From the NCBI RefSeq assembly GCF_003841505.1, contig NZ_REGA01000004.1, forward strand, positions 124,001-188,000: 64,000 nt of DNA, given 5' to 3'. The position numbers were made by a program, and so were the translations under genes. This document shows positions 53,602 through 61,061 of this stretch, in pieces (the stretch's first letter is position 1; every line of letters begins with the position of its first letter). The notes beneath the pieces were generated by a model, which saw only the letters and a program-made list of their open reading frames with translations, was not told where the DNA came from and did no database searches. This stretch comes from Natrarchaeobius chitinivorans. GTDB lineage: Archaea > Halobacteriota > Halobacteria > Halobacteriales > Natrialbaceae.

Positions 53602-54618
53602 TCAGATCGTTTCGCTGATTTTCGATCGCAGGTCGTCGATGCCGTCTCCCTCGCCGGCGATCTTCGGCGAGAGGACGTCCGTGAAGACGTCCGTCAGCAA
53701 CTCGTCGTCGTCCGTCCCGTTCTCGCCGTCGAAGACCGATACGCCCTTCGCCGCCGTGATCGCCGCCCGCGTTCCGACGACGATATCGAGGTCCTCCCGG
53801 AGCGATCGCGTCGCGTCGACGATCGTCTCGACGTCGTCCTCCGACAGATCGACGTGCGTTCGAACGATCTCGCGTTCGGTCTCGTCGTCGTAGTACTCGA
53901 CGTGGACGCCGACGAATCGATCGAGCAACGCGTCCTGTTGTTCGTGGACGCCCGCGTACTCGACGTCGTTCGACGTGAAGATCGCCCGAAACTCGGGGTG
54001 GACGTCGATCGATCTGTCCTCGCCGCGTTTCCCCGGCCGCTCGAGGACGCCCTCCTCGAACACCGAGAGCAACACGTTGTGGGCGGCCGGATCGCTCCGG
54101 GAGAACTCGTTGTAGACGAGCGTCGCACCCTCGCGAACGGCGACGGAAAGCGGGTTGTCGACCCATCGCTCGCGGACGATCTGGGTCTTCTTGTCGACGC
54201 CGCTGACGAACCGGTCGTGTTCCTCGTAGCGTTCCCCGCCGGCGTGTGCACCCACGAGCGCCGCCGTGTCGACGGCCTCGTCGCCGTTGAGCCAGACGAC
54301 CGGCCGACCTCGCCTGGCGGCCGCCGAGAGCGCAAGCGCCGTCTTGCCACAACCGGTCGGCCCGATCAGGTGGACCGGCTGGTCCGCATCGAGCCAGCCG
54401 GTGATCCTGTCTCGAAGCGACGTGACGGCGTCGGTTTCGACGAACGGGTCCGGAGCGATCGCTTCCGGGTCCGCCAGTGGACTGTCGCCGTTTCGCTCGC
54501 CGACGCTCGAGGCGGTCCGCGCGAGTTCTTTCTTCGCCCGCCGACCCTCCTTCGGTTTGCGGTCGCTCCTGATCTTCCGGCCGCGGACTTTCCGCTTTCG
54601 CGAGGAGTCGTCGGCCAT
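53602..54618 (-). CDS. gvpN: Gas vesicle AAA ATPase GvpN
   Basis: A 338-residue MoxR-type AAA+ ATPase that helps gas vesicles enlarge. Walker A GPTGCGKTALAL lies near 85-96. Walker B is ATLVYNEFSRSDPAAHNVLLSVFEEGVLERPG, sensor 1 lies in FRAIFTSNDVEYAG, and the arginine finger region is ALLDRFVGVHVEYYDDETE. The first about 50 residues are basic, unlike the acidic proteome average (RKRKVRGRKIRSDRKPKEGRRAKK), perhaps a wall-binding tail. Six bases separate it from gvpA upstream and seven from gvpO downstream. Confidence 0.95.
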   Translation of the reverse strand: MADDSSRKRKVRGRKIRSDRKPKEGRRAKKELARTASSVGERNGDSPLADPEAIAPDPFVETDAVTSLRDRITGWLDADQPVHLIGPTGCGKTALALSAAARRGRPVVWLNGDEAVDTAALVGAHAGGERYEEHDRFVSGVDKKTQIVRERWVDNPLSVAVREGATLVYNEFSRSDPAAHNVLLSVFEEGVLERPGKRGEDRSIDVHPEFRAIFTSNDVEYAGVHEQQDALLDRFVGVHVEYYDDETEREIVRTHVDLSEDDVETIVDATRSLREDLDIVVGTRAAITAAKGVSVFDGENGTDDDELLTDVFTDVLSPKIAGEGDGIDDLRSKISETI

Positions 54619-54624
54619 CAGTTG

Positions 54625-54912
54625 TTACTCCGAGGTGGACTGTGGGGACGATTCTGGCCGCCGTTCGACCTCGAGTTCCTCGAGTTCCTCGAGTTCGCCT
54701 TCGGCGGTGGCTTGCTCAATTTTTGCGATCTCCTCCGCGTAGTGCAGGAAGGTGTCGACGCTCGCGACGACGACCCTGGCTTCGACCGTCAGGAGTTCGA
54801 TCCCGACGACCGATACTCTCGCCCAGATGTCGATAACGACGCCCTTATCGAGGATTCGGTCGAGCACTTCCGCGAGGCTCGATGAATCCGGTCTGCGCTG
54901 TGGTTGTGCCAT
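54625..54912 (-). CDS. gvpA: Major gas vesicle protein GvpA
   Basis: A 95-residue wall protein forming the ribs of the gas vesicle. The core [54 protein letters not shown] matches GvpA along its full length. A C-terminal extension ending SSPQSTSE makes it about 18 residues longer than the usual 76-78. gvpN and gvpO follow; the normal next gene, gvpC, coding for the strengthening outer protein, is absent here. The upstream region holds an eight-base inverted repeat that recurs near gvpF. Confidence 0.96.
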   Translation of the reverse strand: MAQPQRRPDSSSLAEVLDRILDKGVVIDIWARVSVVGIELLTVEARVVVASVDTFLHYAEEIAKIEQATAEGELEELEELEVERRPESSPQSTSE

Positions 54913-54947
54913 AAGACGTCCGATCGTTCACGACCTGCTCGTAACAC

Positions 54948-54970
54948 GGCTTGCACTGCGACTGCAAGCC
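54948..54970. promoter_or_regulatory. Inverted repeat upstream of gvpA
   Basis: GGCTTGCA at 54948-54955 and TGCAAGCC at 54963-54970 form a perfect inverted repeat around CTGCGAC, 36 bp upstream of the gvpA ATG. The inner 14 bases, CTGCGACTGCAAGC, recur exactly at 55503-55516 upstream of gvpF. Confidence 0.5.
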
Positions 54971-54999
54971 GGTTCGAACGTGTACTCGATGGGTGGGTC

Positions 55000-55059
55000 G
55001 TCCGTGAGTACCCGATACCTGCTTGCACCATCTTTAGTCCGCTGGACGCCGTACTCACG
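55000..55059. promoter_or_regulatory. 10-bp inverted repeat before the SPW-type gene
   Basis: CCGTGAGTAC at 55000-55009 and GTACTCACGG at 55050-55059 are exact complements, 40 bp apart, immediately before the ATG at 55062. CTTTAG at 55030-55035 between them is a weak TATA candidate. Role unknown. Confidence 0.4.
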
Positions 55060-55061
55060 GT

Positions 55062-55463
55062 ATGGAACGAGCGTCGTCCGACCGGTCCTCGCCGATGGCA
55101 CAGCGAACAGCCGGACTCGCAGCCGGGTTCGGCTTCCTGATCCTGATTTCGGGCGTGTTCTTCACCGGGTTCGGACTCATCATCGTGAACAACGTCGTCG
55201 TCGGAGCAGTCCTCGCAGCCAGCGCGGCGTACGCTGCGGCGGTGCCCTCCGGCGGCCGGCTGCCGGGGATCGTTCCACCGGCGGTCGTTGTGCTCTTCGG
55301 ACTGTGGACGATCGCAGCGCCGTTCGTCCTCGGCGTCGAGGGGATACTGATCTGGAGTAACGTCGTTCTCGGGGTGCTCGTGACGATTCTCGCCGTCGCG
55401 AGCGTCTACGGCTCCCGGCGTGAGTCGGCTGCGACGGGAACTGGGACGTCCTCCCGGACCTGA
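55062..55463 (+). CDS. SPW-repeat-type small membrane protein
   Basis: A 133-residue protein with four hydrophobic spans. Segments such as TAGLAAGFGFLILISGVFF, VLFGLWTIAAPFVLGVEGI and IWSNVVLGVLVTILAVASVY carry the W-x3-APF-x-LG and N-x2-LG patterns of SPW-repeat proteins. The N-terminus is short and polar, the tail basic and Thr/Ser-rich. It lies alone between the divergent gas vesicle units and reads toward gvpF. A link with gas vesicles is only positional; ATG at 55095 is an alternative start. Confidence 0.8.
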   Translation: MERASSDRSSPMAQRTAGLAAGFGFLILISGVFFTGFGLIIVNNVVVGAVLAASAAYAAAVPSGGRLPGIVPPAVVVLFGLWTIAAPFVLGVEGILIWSNVVLGVLVTILAVASVYGSRRESAATGTGTSSRT

Positions 55464-55502
55464 CGGCCGATAATACACCGCTCGACGGTTGTGATACGAA
55501 GG

Positions 55503-55516
55503 CTGCGACTGCAAGC
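55503..55516. promoter_or_regulatory. Shared 14-base motif upstream of gvpF
   Basis: CTGCGACTGCAAGC is an exact copy of the inner part of the gvpA upstream repeat. It lies 156 bp before the gvpF ATG in the 209-bp space after the SPW-type gene. Shared control of the two gvp units is possible. Confidence 0.45.
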
Positions 55517-55672
55517 ATCACGGTCTCCCCTCGAGCGGTGGAAGTCCGCCCGACGAGCGCTCCGAGACCCGCGGGTGTCCCCGGGTCGACGACACAGCCA
55601 CGCCATGATATCCGTTCCATCGATACGCCTCGCGGCGACCGGCGACGGACGCACCGAGCGGGTGATCTCCCG

Positions 55673-56296
55673 ATGAACAACCGGTACGTCTACGGGATTA
55701 TCGACGGCGACCCCGTCGAGTTCGAGGGGGAGGCCGTCGCCGGTGCGACCGACGTCTACACGATCTCGCATCGCCGACTCGGCGCGGTCGTCTCCGACAT
55801 CGACACGACCGAGCCCGAGGAGACCGACGAGGACGCGAAGCGTCACGACGAGGTCCTCCGAGAGATCATGAACCACGACGGCGGTCGAGCGGTCGTCCCG
55901 ATGCAGTTCGGCATGGCATTCGAGAGCGACCGCGCGCTGAAGAACGTCCTCCGGGGCGCGTTGCCGGCGTTCAGACGAGCGTTGAACGACGTCGAGGGCC
56001 GCGTCGAACTCGGCGTCAAGGTAGTCAGCGAGGAGGACGCCGACGTCGACGCCGACGCCGTCCGCGAACGCGTCGCCGACGAACTCGAGCCGATCGCCGC
56101 ACAGTCCGTCGCGAACGACCTGTTCAGCGACCGACTCCTCCTGAACCGCTCCTATCTGGTCGACCGCGAGGAGCGCGAGGAGTTCGACGAGGCGATCGCT
56201 CGCCTCGAGGAGGAGGCCGAGGGCTTCATGGTCAGGTACACGGGACCGTTCGCGCCGTACAGCTTCGTAGACGTCACGATCGGGGCCAGCCAGTAA
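55673..56296 (+). CDS. gvpF: Gas vesicle protein GvpF
   Basis: A 207-residue GvpF/GvpL-family protein needed for gas vesicle formation; it nucleates assembly and can touch GvpA. The family start YVYGIIDGDPVEFEG and AVVSDIDTTEP are followed by the central VVPMQFGMAFESDRALKNVL. The C-terminal domain ends EGFMVRYTGPFAPYSFVDVTIG, the GPxxPYxF motif of the family. The ATG at 55673 opens directly into the domain. It begins the rightward unit, with gvpG starting two bases after its stop. Confidence 0.95.
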   Translation: MNNRYVYGIIDGDPVEFEGEAVAGATDVYTISHRRLGAVVSDIDTTEPEETDEDAKRHDEVLREIMNHDGGRAVVPMQFGMAFESDRALKNVLRGALPAFRRALNDVEGRVELGVKVVSEEDADVDADAVRERVADELEPIAAQSVANDLFSDRLLLNRSYLVDREEREEFDEAIARLEEEAEGFMVRYTGPFAPYSFVDVTIGASQ

Positions 56297-56298
56297 CG

Positions 56299-56553
56299 AT
56301 GTTCGTTCTCGACGACCTGTTGTTCCGGCCGTTCGTCGGCATCGTCGACGCGATTCACACGATCGCACTCGACGAACTGTACGACGTGGAGGGACTCGAG
56401 GACGACCTCAAGGAGAACCAGTTGCTGTACGAACTCGGCGAGCGATCCGAGGCGGAGTACCGACGGCGGAAAGCGGAACTCGAGGCCGAACTCGAGATCG
56501 CCCGCGAGGTTCACGAACGCCTCGCCAGCGGCCGCGTAGAGGTGAAATCCTGA
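56299..56553 (+). CDS. gvpG: Gas vesicle protein GvpG
   Basis: An 84-residue GvpG. LLFRPFVGIVDAIHTIALDELYDVEGLEDDLKENQLLYELGE and a charged coiled helix AEYRRRKAELEAELEIARE match the family, which is short, helical and required for assembly in some systems. The gene joins gvpF by a two-base gap and gvpH by a one-base overlap. Confidence 0.94.
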   Translation: MFVLDDLLFRPFVGIVDAIHTIALDELYDVEGLEDDLKENQLLYELGERSEAEYRRRKAELEAELEIAREVHERLASGRVEVKS

Positions 56554-57182
56554 TGAGCAACGACGATCCGGACGACCGACGCGACGAACCGAACGACGAC
56601 CCGTTCGACGACGTACCGGCTCCCGACCCCGACGTCGGGGACGGGGGAAACCCGGACGTCGGAGACGTGCGTGATCCCAACGCCGGAGACGAGGAGGACG
56701 ACCACTGGCTCTCGAGTTTGCTGTCGGCACTCGAGGGCCTCGAGGACGCGTCGACGTCGAGACGCCGTCGGAGCGGTCGATCCGTGTTCGACGTCGACCT
56801 CTCCGTTCGATCCGTCGACGACCTGTTAGATGGCGGTGGACGGACCAGCGGAGATCCCTTCGCCGATCGGCGGTCGGGTAGCGAAAACCGAGACCAGCGA
56901 GGGAGTGACTCCCACCAGTCCCGGCGCAAACGACGTCGGTCGTCGAACTCCGCACGGTTGGCGACCCGTCGTTACGACGACGAACTGCTGCTTACCGCCG
57001 ACGTCGCCGACGCCGACCCCGACGACGTCACCGTCGGGTTCGACGGCTCGACGCTCGTCGTCCGCGTCTCGGGACGCGAGATCGGACGACTCGACGTCCC
57101 GTGGGACGAACGAACGACGGAAGCGGGGATCAGAAACGGCGTGCTCACCGTTCGGGTCGAGCCGGAGGGCAACGATGGGTGA
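56553..57182 (+). CDS. gvpH: Gas vesicle protein GvpH (Hsp20-like)
   Basis: A 209-residue protein with a very acidic, Asp/Pro-rich N-terminal half (PDPDVGDGGNPDVGDV) and a C-terminal Hsp20/alpha-crystallin-like domain. This domain reads YDDELLLTADVADADPDDVTVGFDGSTLVVRV and ends NGVLTVRVEPEGNDG. A Ser/Arg-rich basic patch (SRRKRRRSSNSARL) sits just before it. GvpH acts as a chaperone-like helper in haloarchaeal vesicle formation. Its stop lies inside the next gene (eight-base overlap). Confidence 0.9.
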   Translation: MSNDDPDDRRDEPNDDPFDDVPAPDPDVGDGGNPDVGDVRDPNAGDEEDDHWLSSLLSALEGLEDASTSRRRRSGRSVFDVDLSVRSVDDLLDGGGRTSGDPFADRRSGSENRDQRGSDSHQSRRKRRRSSNSARLATRRYDDELLLTADVADADPDDVTVGFDGSTLVVRVSGREIGRLDVPWDERTTEAGIRNGVLTVRVEPEGNDG

Positions 57183-58080
57183 GGAGTCCGACGCGTCGGA
57201 GACGGTCGACGCGAGCCTCGAGGACGCGACGGAAACCCTCGAGGCGGTGGAGGACTATCTCGGCGACGTCGACAGTCTCGAGGAGCTCGACGACGGGACG
57301 ATCGAGTCCGTCCTCGGCGATCTCGACGCCCTCGCGAAGGTCCTCACCGAAGCCGTGGAACTGATCGAAACCGCCGATCTCGGCGAGTTACCGGAGGCCG
57401 TCGACGGGGAGGATCTCGTCGAGGCGATCGAGTTCGGCGAGGTTCCCGACGTGCTTACCGACGAGGACGCCGGGGTCACCGACCTCGTCGCGTTCGACGA
57501 ACTGGTCCACGCGATCGATTTGCTGTCCGCCTGGAACGCGTCGGACCTCGGTTCGCTCTGGGAGGCGAAACGAGAGCTCGACGACGCGACCGACGCGTTG
57601 GGCGACGACGAGGATGGGTTGATCGGTGAGGAGGGACTGATCGACGACGAGGCGATCATCGGCGACGACGGCGACGGACTCGTCGGCGGCGACGACGAGA
57701 TGTTCGAAGACGCCGACCTCACGGGAGCGCTCGGCGACATCGACGTGATGGAGGATCCGGAGGCCTACCAGGTCGCGATCCAGCAGGGGGCGATCGAGGG
57801 AATCGACGCCTTCCGCGCGGCGTTACTCGAGACCCACGCGAAGTTCGAACGCCTCTACGAGTTCAACCGGGAGAAGATGCGGCGGCGGGACACGAGCGCG
57901 AATTCCCGCAATCCGACTGCATCGTCGACGATGCCGACCGAACGGGCGGCGATCGGCAGCGGCGTCAAACACTCGACGGTACCCCAGTCGGTCAAACTCT
58001 CGACGGCACCAAGCCGCAAGCGGATCTACGGCGGGCGGTTCGAGCGGGAGCGACAGAAACGGAGGAACGAGAATGACTGA
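57175..58080 (+). CDS. Acidic gas vesicle cluster protein in the gvpI position
   Basis: A 301-residue protein in the place of gvpI between gvpH and gvpJ. Residues 1-190 are strongly acidic and helical (ETVDASLEDATETLEAVEDYL, LDALAKVLTEAVELIETADL). A variable stretch of Gly/Asp/Glu near 140-175 follows (DGLIGEEGLIDDEAIIGDDG). The C-terminal 110 residues turn basic: AYQVAIQQGAIEGIDAFRAALLETHAKFERLYEFNREKMRRR and RKRIYGGRFERERQKRRNEND. Haloarchaeal GvpI is a basic protein of about 145 residues; only this basic tail resembles one. It may be GvpI fused to an acidic domain, or a separate accessory. Its end overlaps a short basic ORF. Confidence 0.82.
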   Translation: MGEESDASETVDASLEDATETLEAVEDYLGDVDSLEELDDGTIESVLGDLDALAKVLTEAVELIETADLGELPEAVDGEDLVEAIEFGEVPDVLTDEDAGVTDLVAFDELVHAIDLLSAWNASDLGSLWEAKRELDDATDALGDDEDGLIGEEGLIDDEAIIGDDGDGLVGGDDEMFEDADLTGALGDIDVMEDPEAYQVAIQQGAIEGIDAFRAALLETHAKFERLYEFNREKMRRRDTSANSRNPTASSTMPTERAAIGSGVKHSTVPQSVKLSTAPSRKRIYGGRFERERQKRRNEND

Positions 58081-58234
58081 AATCCGAAGACAACACGACG
58101 AAACCGCACGCGTGAACTGGCGGCCGACCGTTTCCGTCCGACGACGGACGCGGCGAGCACCGGACGGACGACGTCCCGGCGGGCCCCACCCGGGGAGGCG
58201 ATTCAGCGTCGGAGGTGAGTGCGATGGTCGATGA
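58073..58234 (+). CDS. Short basic ORF between the gvpI-position gene and gvpJ
   Basis: A 53-residue frame that starts with an ATG overlapping the preceding stop (bases 58073-58080) and ends inside gvpJ (11-base overlap). The sequence MTEIRRQHDETARVNWRPTV continues with many Arg (SVRRRTRRAPDGRRPGG) and is unlike any frame forced by gvpJ. Overlapping ends at both sides are how all genes of this operon are joined, which argues that it is translated. GvpI proteins are basic, so this could be a short GvpI. Without comparison it stays a candidate. Confidence 0.45.
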   Translation: MTEIRRQHDETARVNWRPTVSVRRRTRRAPDGRRPGGPHPGRRFSVGGECDGR

Positions 58235-58847
58235 CTTCCAGCCCAGCCGCCAGAAGACCGATCTCGCCGAAGTCGTCGAGATGTTACTCGACAAAGGGAT
58301 CGTCATCAACGCCGACATCGCCGTCTCGATCGGTGACACGCAACTGCTCGGCGTACAGGTCCGGGCCGCGATCGCGTCGTTCGAGACCGCGGCGAAGTAC
58401 GGCCTCGAGTTCCCGGAGGGAACGGACATGCGACGGGTGGCCGAGGCGGCCGGCGAACCCGAACTCGCGGAAATGGAGCGACCCAACCCCGCGATCGATC
58501 CGACTCGGGGCGTCAACGTTACGCCCGACGATCGGTACGCGGACGAGACGCGTGAGGGAGCCGACGGCGATACGGGCGAGGGAGAGACCTCGAGCGGGAC
58601 CGATAGAGGAGACGACGACTCGAGCGAAGACGGCGGAACGTTCGAGCCGCCGGATCGTGGGACCGAACGACTCGGCGCGCGGCCGGACCCGGAGCGGCCG
58701 ACGAGCGGCGGATTCGACATGATCGGAACCGACGATGGCGGCGGCGACGGCGAGGAGTCCGAGGACGGCCCGGAGGGTTCCGCGGAAACCGACTCTTCGG
58801 AGGAAGCTGACGACGAGGGAATGGCGGCGGAAACGGAGGAGAGCTAA
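58224..58847 (+). CDS. gvpJ: Gas vesicle protein GvpJ
   Basis: A 207-residue minor wall protein. Residues 1-80 follow GvpA/J closely: DLAEVVEMLLDKGIVINADIAVSIGDTQLLGVQVRAAIASFETAAKYGLEFPEG. After it comes an unusually long acidic tail of about 110 residues (GADGDTGEGETSSGTDRGDD and further), where other GvpJ proteins have a short one. The start is the ATG at 58224; a GTG nine bases earlier is possible. GvpJ is thought to build the cone tips or seed the vesicle with GvpM. Confidence 0.93.
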   Translation: MVDDFQPSRQKTDLAEVVEMLLDKGIVINADIAVSIGDTQLLGVQVRAAIASFETAAKYGLEFPEGTDMRRVAEAAGEPELAEMERPNPAIDPTRGVNVTPDDRYADETREGADGDTGEGETSSGTDRGDDDSSEDGGTFEPPDRGTERLGARPDPERPTSGGFDMIGTDDGGGDGEESEDGPEGSAETDSSEEADDEGMAAETEES

Positions 58848-58848
58848 C

Positions 58849-59193
58849 GTGACCCGGATCGACGTCGGTGACGGTGAGGACGCACGTCAGGGACTGGTCA
58901 CGCTCGTCGTTACGGTCGTCGAGATCCTAATCGACACGTTAGAGCGCGAGGCGGTCCGGCGCATGGATTCGGGAGAGCTCTCCGACGAGGAGATCGAACG
59001 GCTCGGCGGCCAACTCGCGAGGATCGAAGCCGAAATCGACCAGCTCAAACGCGACGAAGGGGTCGAGGACGGCGTCGACGACCTCCGCGGGGACCTCGAC
59101 GGGCTCGTCACGGACGCGATCGACCAGCTCCACGAGGACCCCGGCGTCGTGTCCGGCCCCGGCTACTCCGTGTTCGGGGGTGAAGACGAGTGA
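58849..59193 (+). CDS. gvpK: Gas vesicle protein GvpK
   Basis: A 114-residue GvpK. The family core reads GLVTLVVTVVEILIDTLEREAVRRMDSGELSDEEIERLGGQLARIEAEIDQL and ends in a helical LDGLVTDAIDQLHEDPG. The start is the GTG at 58849, one base after the gvpJ stop, because no ATG occurs before the core. Its stop overlaps the GTG of gvpL by four bases. GvpK is essential for vesicle formation in the haloarchaeal systems studied. Confidence 0.94.
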   Translation: MTRIDVGDGEDARQGLVTLVVTVVEILIDTLEREAVRRMDSGELSDEEIERLGGQLARIEAEIDQLKRDEGVEDGVDDLRGDLDGLVTDAIDQLHEDPGVVSGPGYSVFGGEDE

Positions 59194-60137
59194 CTGCCGA
59201 CCGGTCGGACGACCGCCTCGAGGATCCGGATGCGGTCGAGCGACCGCCCGCTGGCGCTGACGGGGCCGAGACTCCGGAGATCGACGAGGGGCGGTATCTC
59301 TACTGTCTCGTCCGTGCCGACGACGACGCCACCTTCGACGCGACCGGCGTCGACGACGAACCCGTCTCGGTCGTCACGGAAGACGGGATCGGTGCGGTCG
59401 TCCACGACTGCGACGGTCTCTACGACTCGTCCGATCTCGAGCAGATCAAACGCTGGCTCGTCCGCCATCAGGTGACGGTCGACGAGGCGGGTGAGGCGTT
59501 CGGAACGCCGGTTCCGTTCCAGTTCGATACGATCCTCCGCGGGGACGACGACGACGTGCGGACGTGGCTTCGCGAGGAGTACGACCTCCTCGAGCGGACG
59601 CTCTCGGAACTCGCAGCTCACTGGGAGTACCGGGTCGAAGTCGTCGAAACCGAACCCATCGGTGACGACCGTCTACTCGAGCACGACGACGAGCTTCGGG
59701 ACCTCGATCGACGGATCGACGACGCCGGAGAGGGGACAGCCTTCCTGCTCGAAAAGCAGTACGACCAACGCATCGCGGAACTGCGAGCGGCCCGTCGGGA
59801 GTCACTGACGAACGATCTGACGGACCGGCTCGACGACGTGGCGCGGGAGGTCCACGCGCTCGAACGGTCCCCGACCGCGTCGCTGTCGGACGATCTGGCG
59901 ACCGGCGGCGGATCGGACGCGACCGACGGGACCACCGGCGACGGCGAAACTCTCTGTCGACTCACCCTGCTCGCACACGAGGACGAGGAGGGCGAGATCG
60001 GATCGATTCTCGAGGACGTGGCGTCGACCGACGGCCTCGAGGTCAGGTTCACGGGCCCGTGGCCACCGTACACGTTCACGCCGGCACTCGGAGACGACGA
60101 TTCGACCGATACCCGACCGGCCGACCCGAATCCATGA
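59190..60137 (+). CDS. gvpL: Gas vesicle protein GvpL
   Basis: A 315-residue GvpF/GvpL-family protein. After an acidic lead the domain starts EGRYLYCLVRADDDATFDATG. PVPFQFDTILRGDDDDVRTWLREEYDLLERTLSELAAHWEYRVEVV forms the central part, a coiled helix near 170-225 follows, and the end is LEVRFTGPWPPYTFTPALGD with the GPxPPYxF motif. It is longer than GvpF. The GTG start at 59190 overlaps the gvpK stop, and the stop overlaps gvpM. GvpL binds several accessory proteins during assembly. Confidence 0.94.
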   Translation: MTADRSDDRLEDPDAVERPPAGADGAETPEIDEGRYLYCLVRADDDATFDATGVDDEPVSVVTEDGIGAVVHDCDGLYDSSDLEQIKRWLVRHQVTVDEAGEAFGTPVPFQFDTILRGDDDDVRTWLREEYDLLERTLSELAAHWEYRVEVVETEPIGDDRLLEHDDELRDLDRRIDDAGEGTAFLLEKQYDQRIAELRAARRESLTNDLTDRLDDVAREVHALERSPTASLSDDLATGGGSDATDGTTGDGETLCRLTLLAHEDEEGEIGSILEDVASTDGLEVRFTGPWPPYTFTPALGDDDSTDTRPADPNP

Positions 60138-60496
60138 GACCGAGAAAAGACGACGAGGCGCTCGTCGACGTTCTCGACGTGGTGCTCAGAGACGGTGCGA
60201 TCCTTCGCGCCGACGTGATCGTTTCGGTCGCTGACGTCCCGCTCGTCGGAATCAAACTCACCGCGGCGGTTGCCGGAATGAACACGATGACCGAGTACGG
60301 GCTCTTCGAGGAGTGGGACGTCGAACGCAGACGGTCGGCCATCACTCGCCGCCAGCACAGCCCCAGACGCTCGAGGGGAGAAACGAGCCGCGTGAATTCG
60401 AGGGGAGAATCCAGGTCCTGGAACGCGAGGGGAGAATCCGAATCCGGGAACGCGAGAGAAGAATCGAACGGCGCGTCGAAATCGATCGATTCGTAA
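60134..60496 (+). CDS. gvpM: Gas vesicle protein GvpM
   Basis: A 120-residue minor wall protein. Residues 1-75 are GvpA/J/M-like: DEALVDVLDVVLRDGAILRADVIVSVADVPLVGIKLTAAVAGMNTMTEYGLFEEWD. The last about 40 residues are a nine-residue repeat (RGETSRVNS, RGESRSWNA, RGESESGNA, REESNGASK) coded by a 27-bp tandem repeat, longer and more basic than the usual end. It closes the rightward gvp unit; the opposite strand gene at 60571 follows. Confidence 0.92.
   Translation: MRPRKDDEALVDVLDVVLRDGAILRADVIVSVADVPLVGIKLTAAVAGMNTMTEYGLFEEWDVERRRSAITRRQHSPRRSRGETSRVNSRGESRSWNARGESESGNAREESNGASKSIDS
60373..60480. repeat. 27-bp in-frame tandem repeat in the gvpM 3' end
   Basis: Four 27-base units begin at about 60373, 60400, 60427 and 60454, the last degenerate. 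Each begins CGAGGGGAGAA or a close variant and adds nine residues to the GvpM tail. Confidence 0.75.
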
Positions 60497-60570
60497 GCGG
60501 CCGGTACACGGCGGACGATATCCCACAGTCGCGAAACGCGATGGTCGATACCCTCACCTGGGGCCTGCGG

Positions 60571-60786
60571 TCAAGCGAACTTCGGGCGTTCCGTGGTGAG
60601 TTCGACGTCGCCGGTGACGGCCTCTTCGTCGCGGTCGTCGTCGTAGACGTACTGGCCGGTCGATCCACAGAGCGTACACTCGTAGGATTCGGATATCTCG
60701 TTTATTATTTCGCCGTTTTCGAAGTAAATCCGGCTCTGGGTGATCTGCAGGAACTGTGGGGTATCGCAGTTTGTGCAGGTGATCAT
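60571..60786 (-). CDS. Small zinc-ribbon protein
   Basis: A 71-residue protein with two CxxC knuckles: MITCTNCDTPQFLQITQ at the N-terminus and ECTLCGSTGQYVYDDD near 36-51, enough for one zinc ribbon. Between them lies an acidic segment ENGEIINEISESYE, and the end is TGDVELTTERPKFA. Such stand-alone ribbons are frequent in haloarchaea and usually unassigned; nucleic acid or protein contacts are possible. It converges on gvpM, 75 bp away. Confidence 0.82.
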   Translation of the reverse strand: MITCTNCDTPQFLQITQSRIYFENGEIINEISESYECTLCGSTGQYVYDDDRDEEAVTGDVELTTERPKFA

Positions 60787-61061
60787 ACCAGACGGCTAGG
60801 TTCCACCGGTTGTAGTTATCCGGCTTGTAACCGAAAGCGAACCGGCTCTACGCCGGTATTACCGGCGTTTCATCCACCATGAGAACGTAACCCACACTCA
60901 CCCGTGATACGTCGCCTGATTGCGGTCAGATCGGGAAGTAACCGCCGACTACCGCCAGGCGTCGGTCGCGAAACCGCTTGCTCGATCGAGTCGGCACATC
61001 CTCCGCAAATGGGCTCGAGAGTCCCTCATACGGACCGTAAGGACCAGTTTACCGGCTCGAG

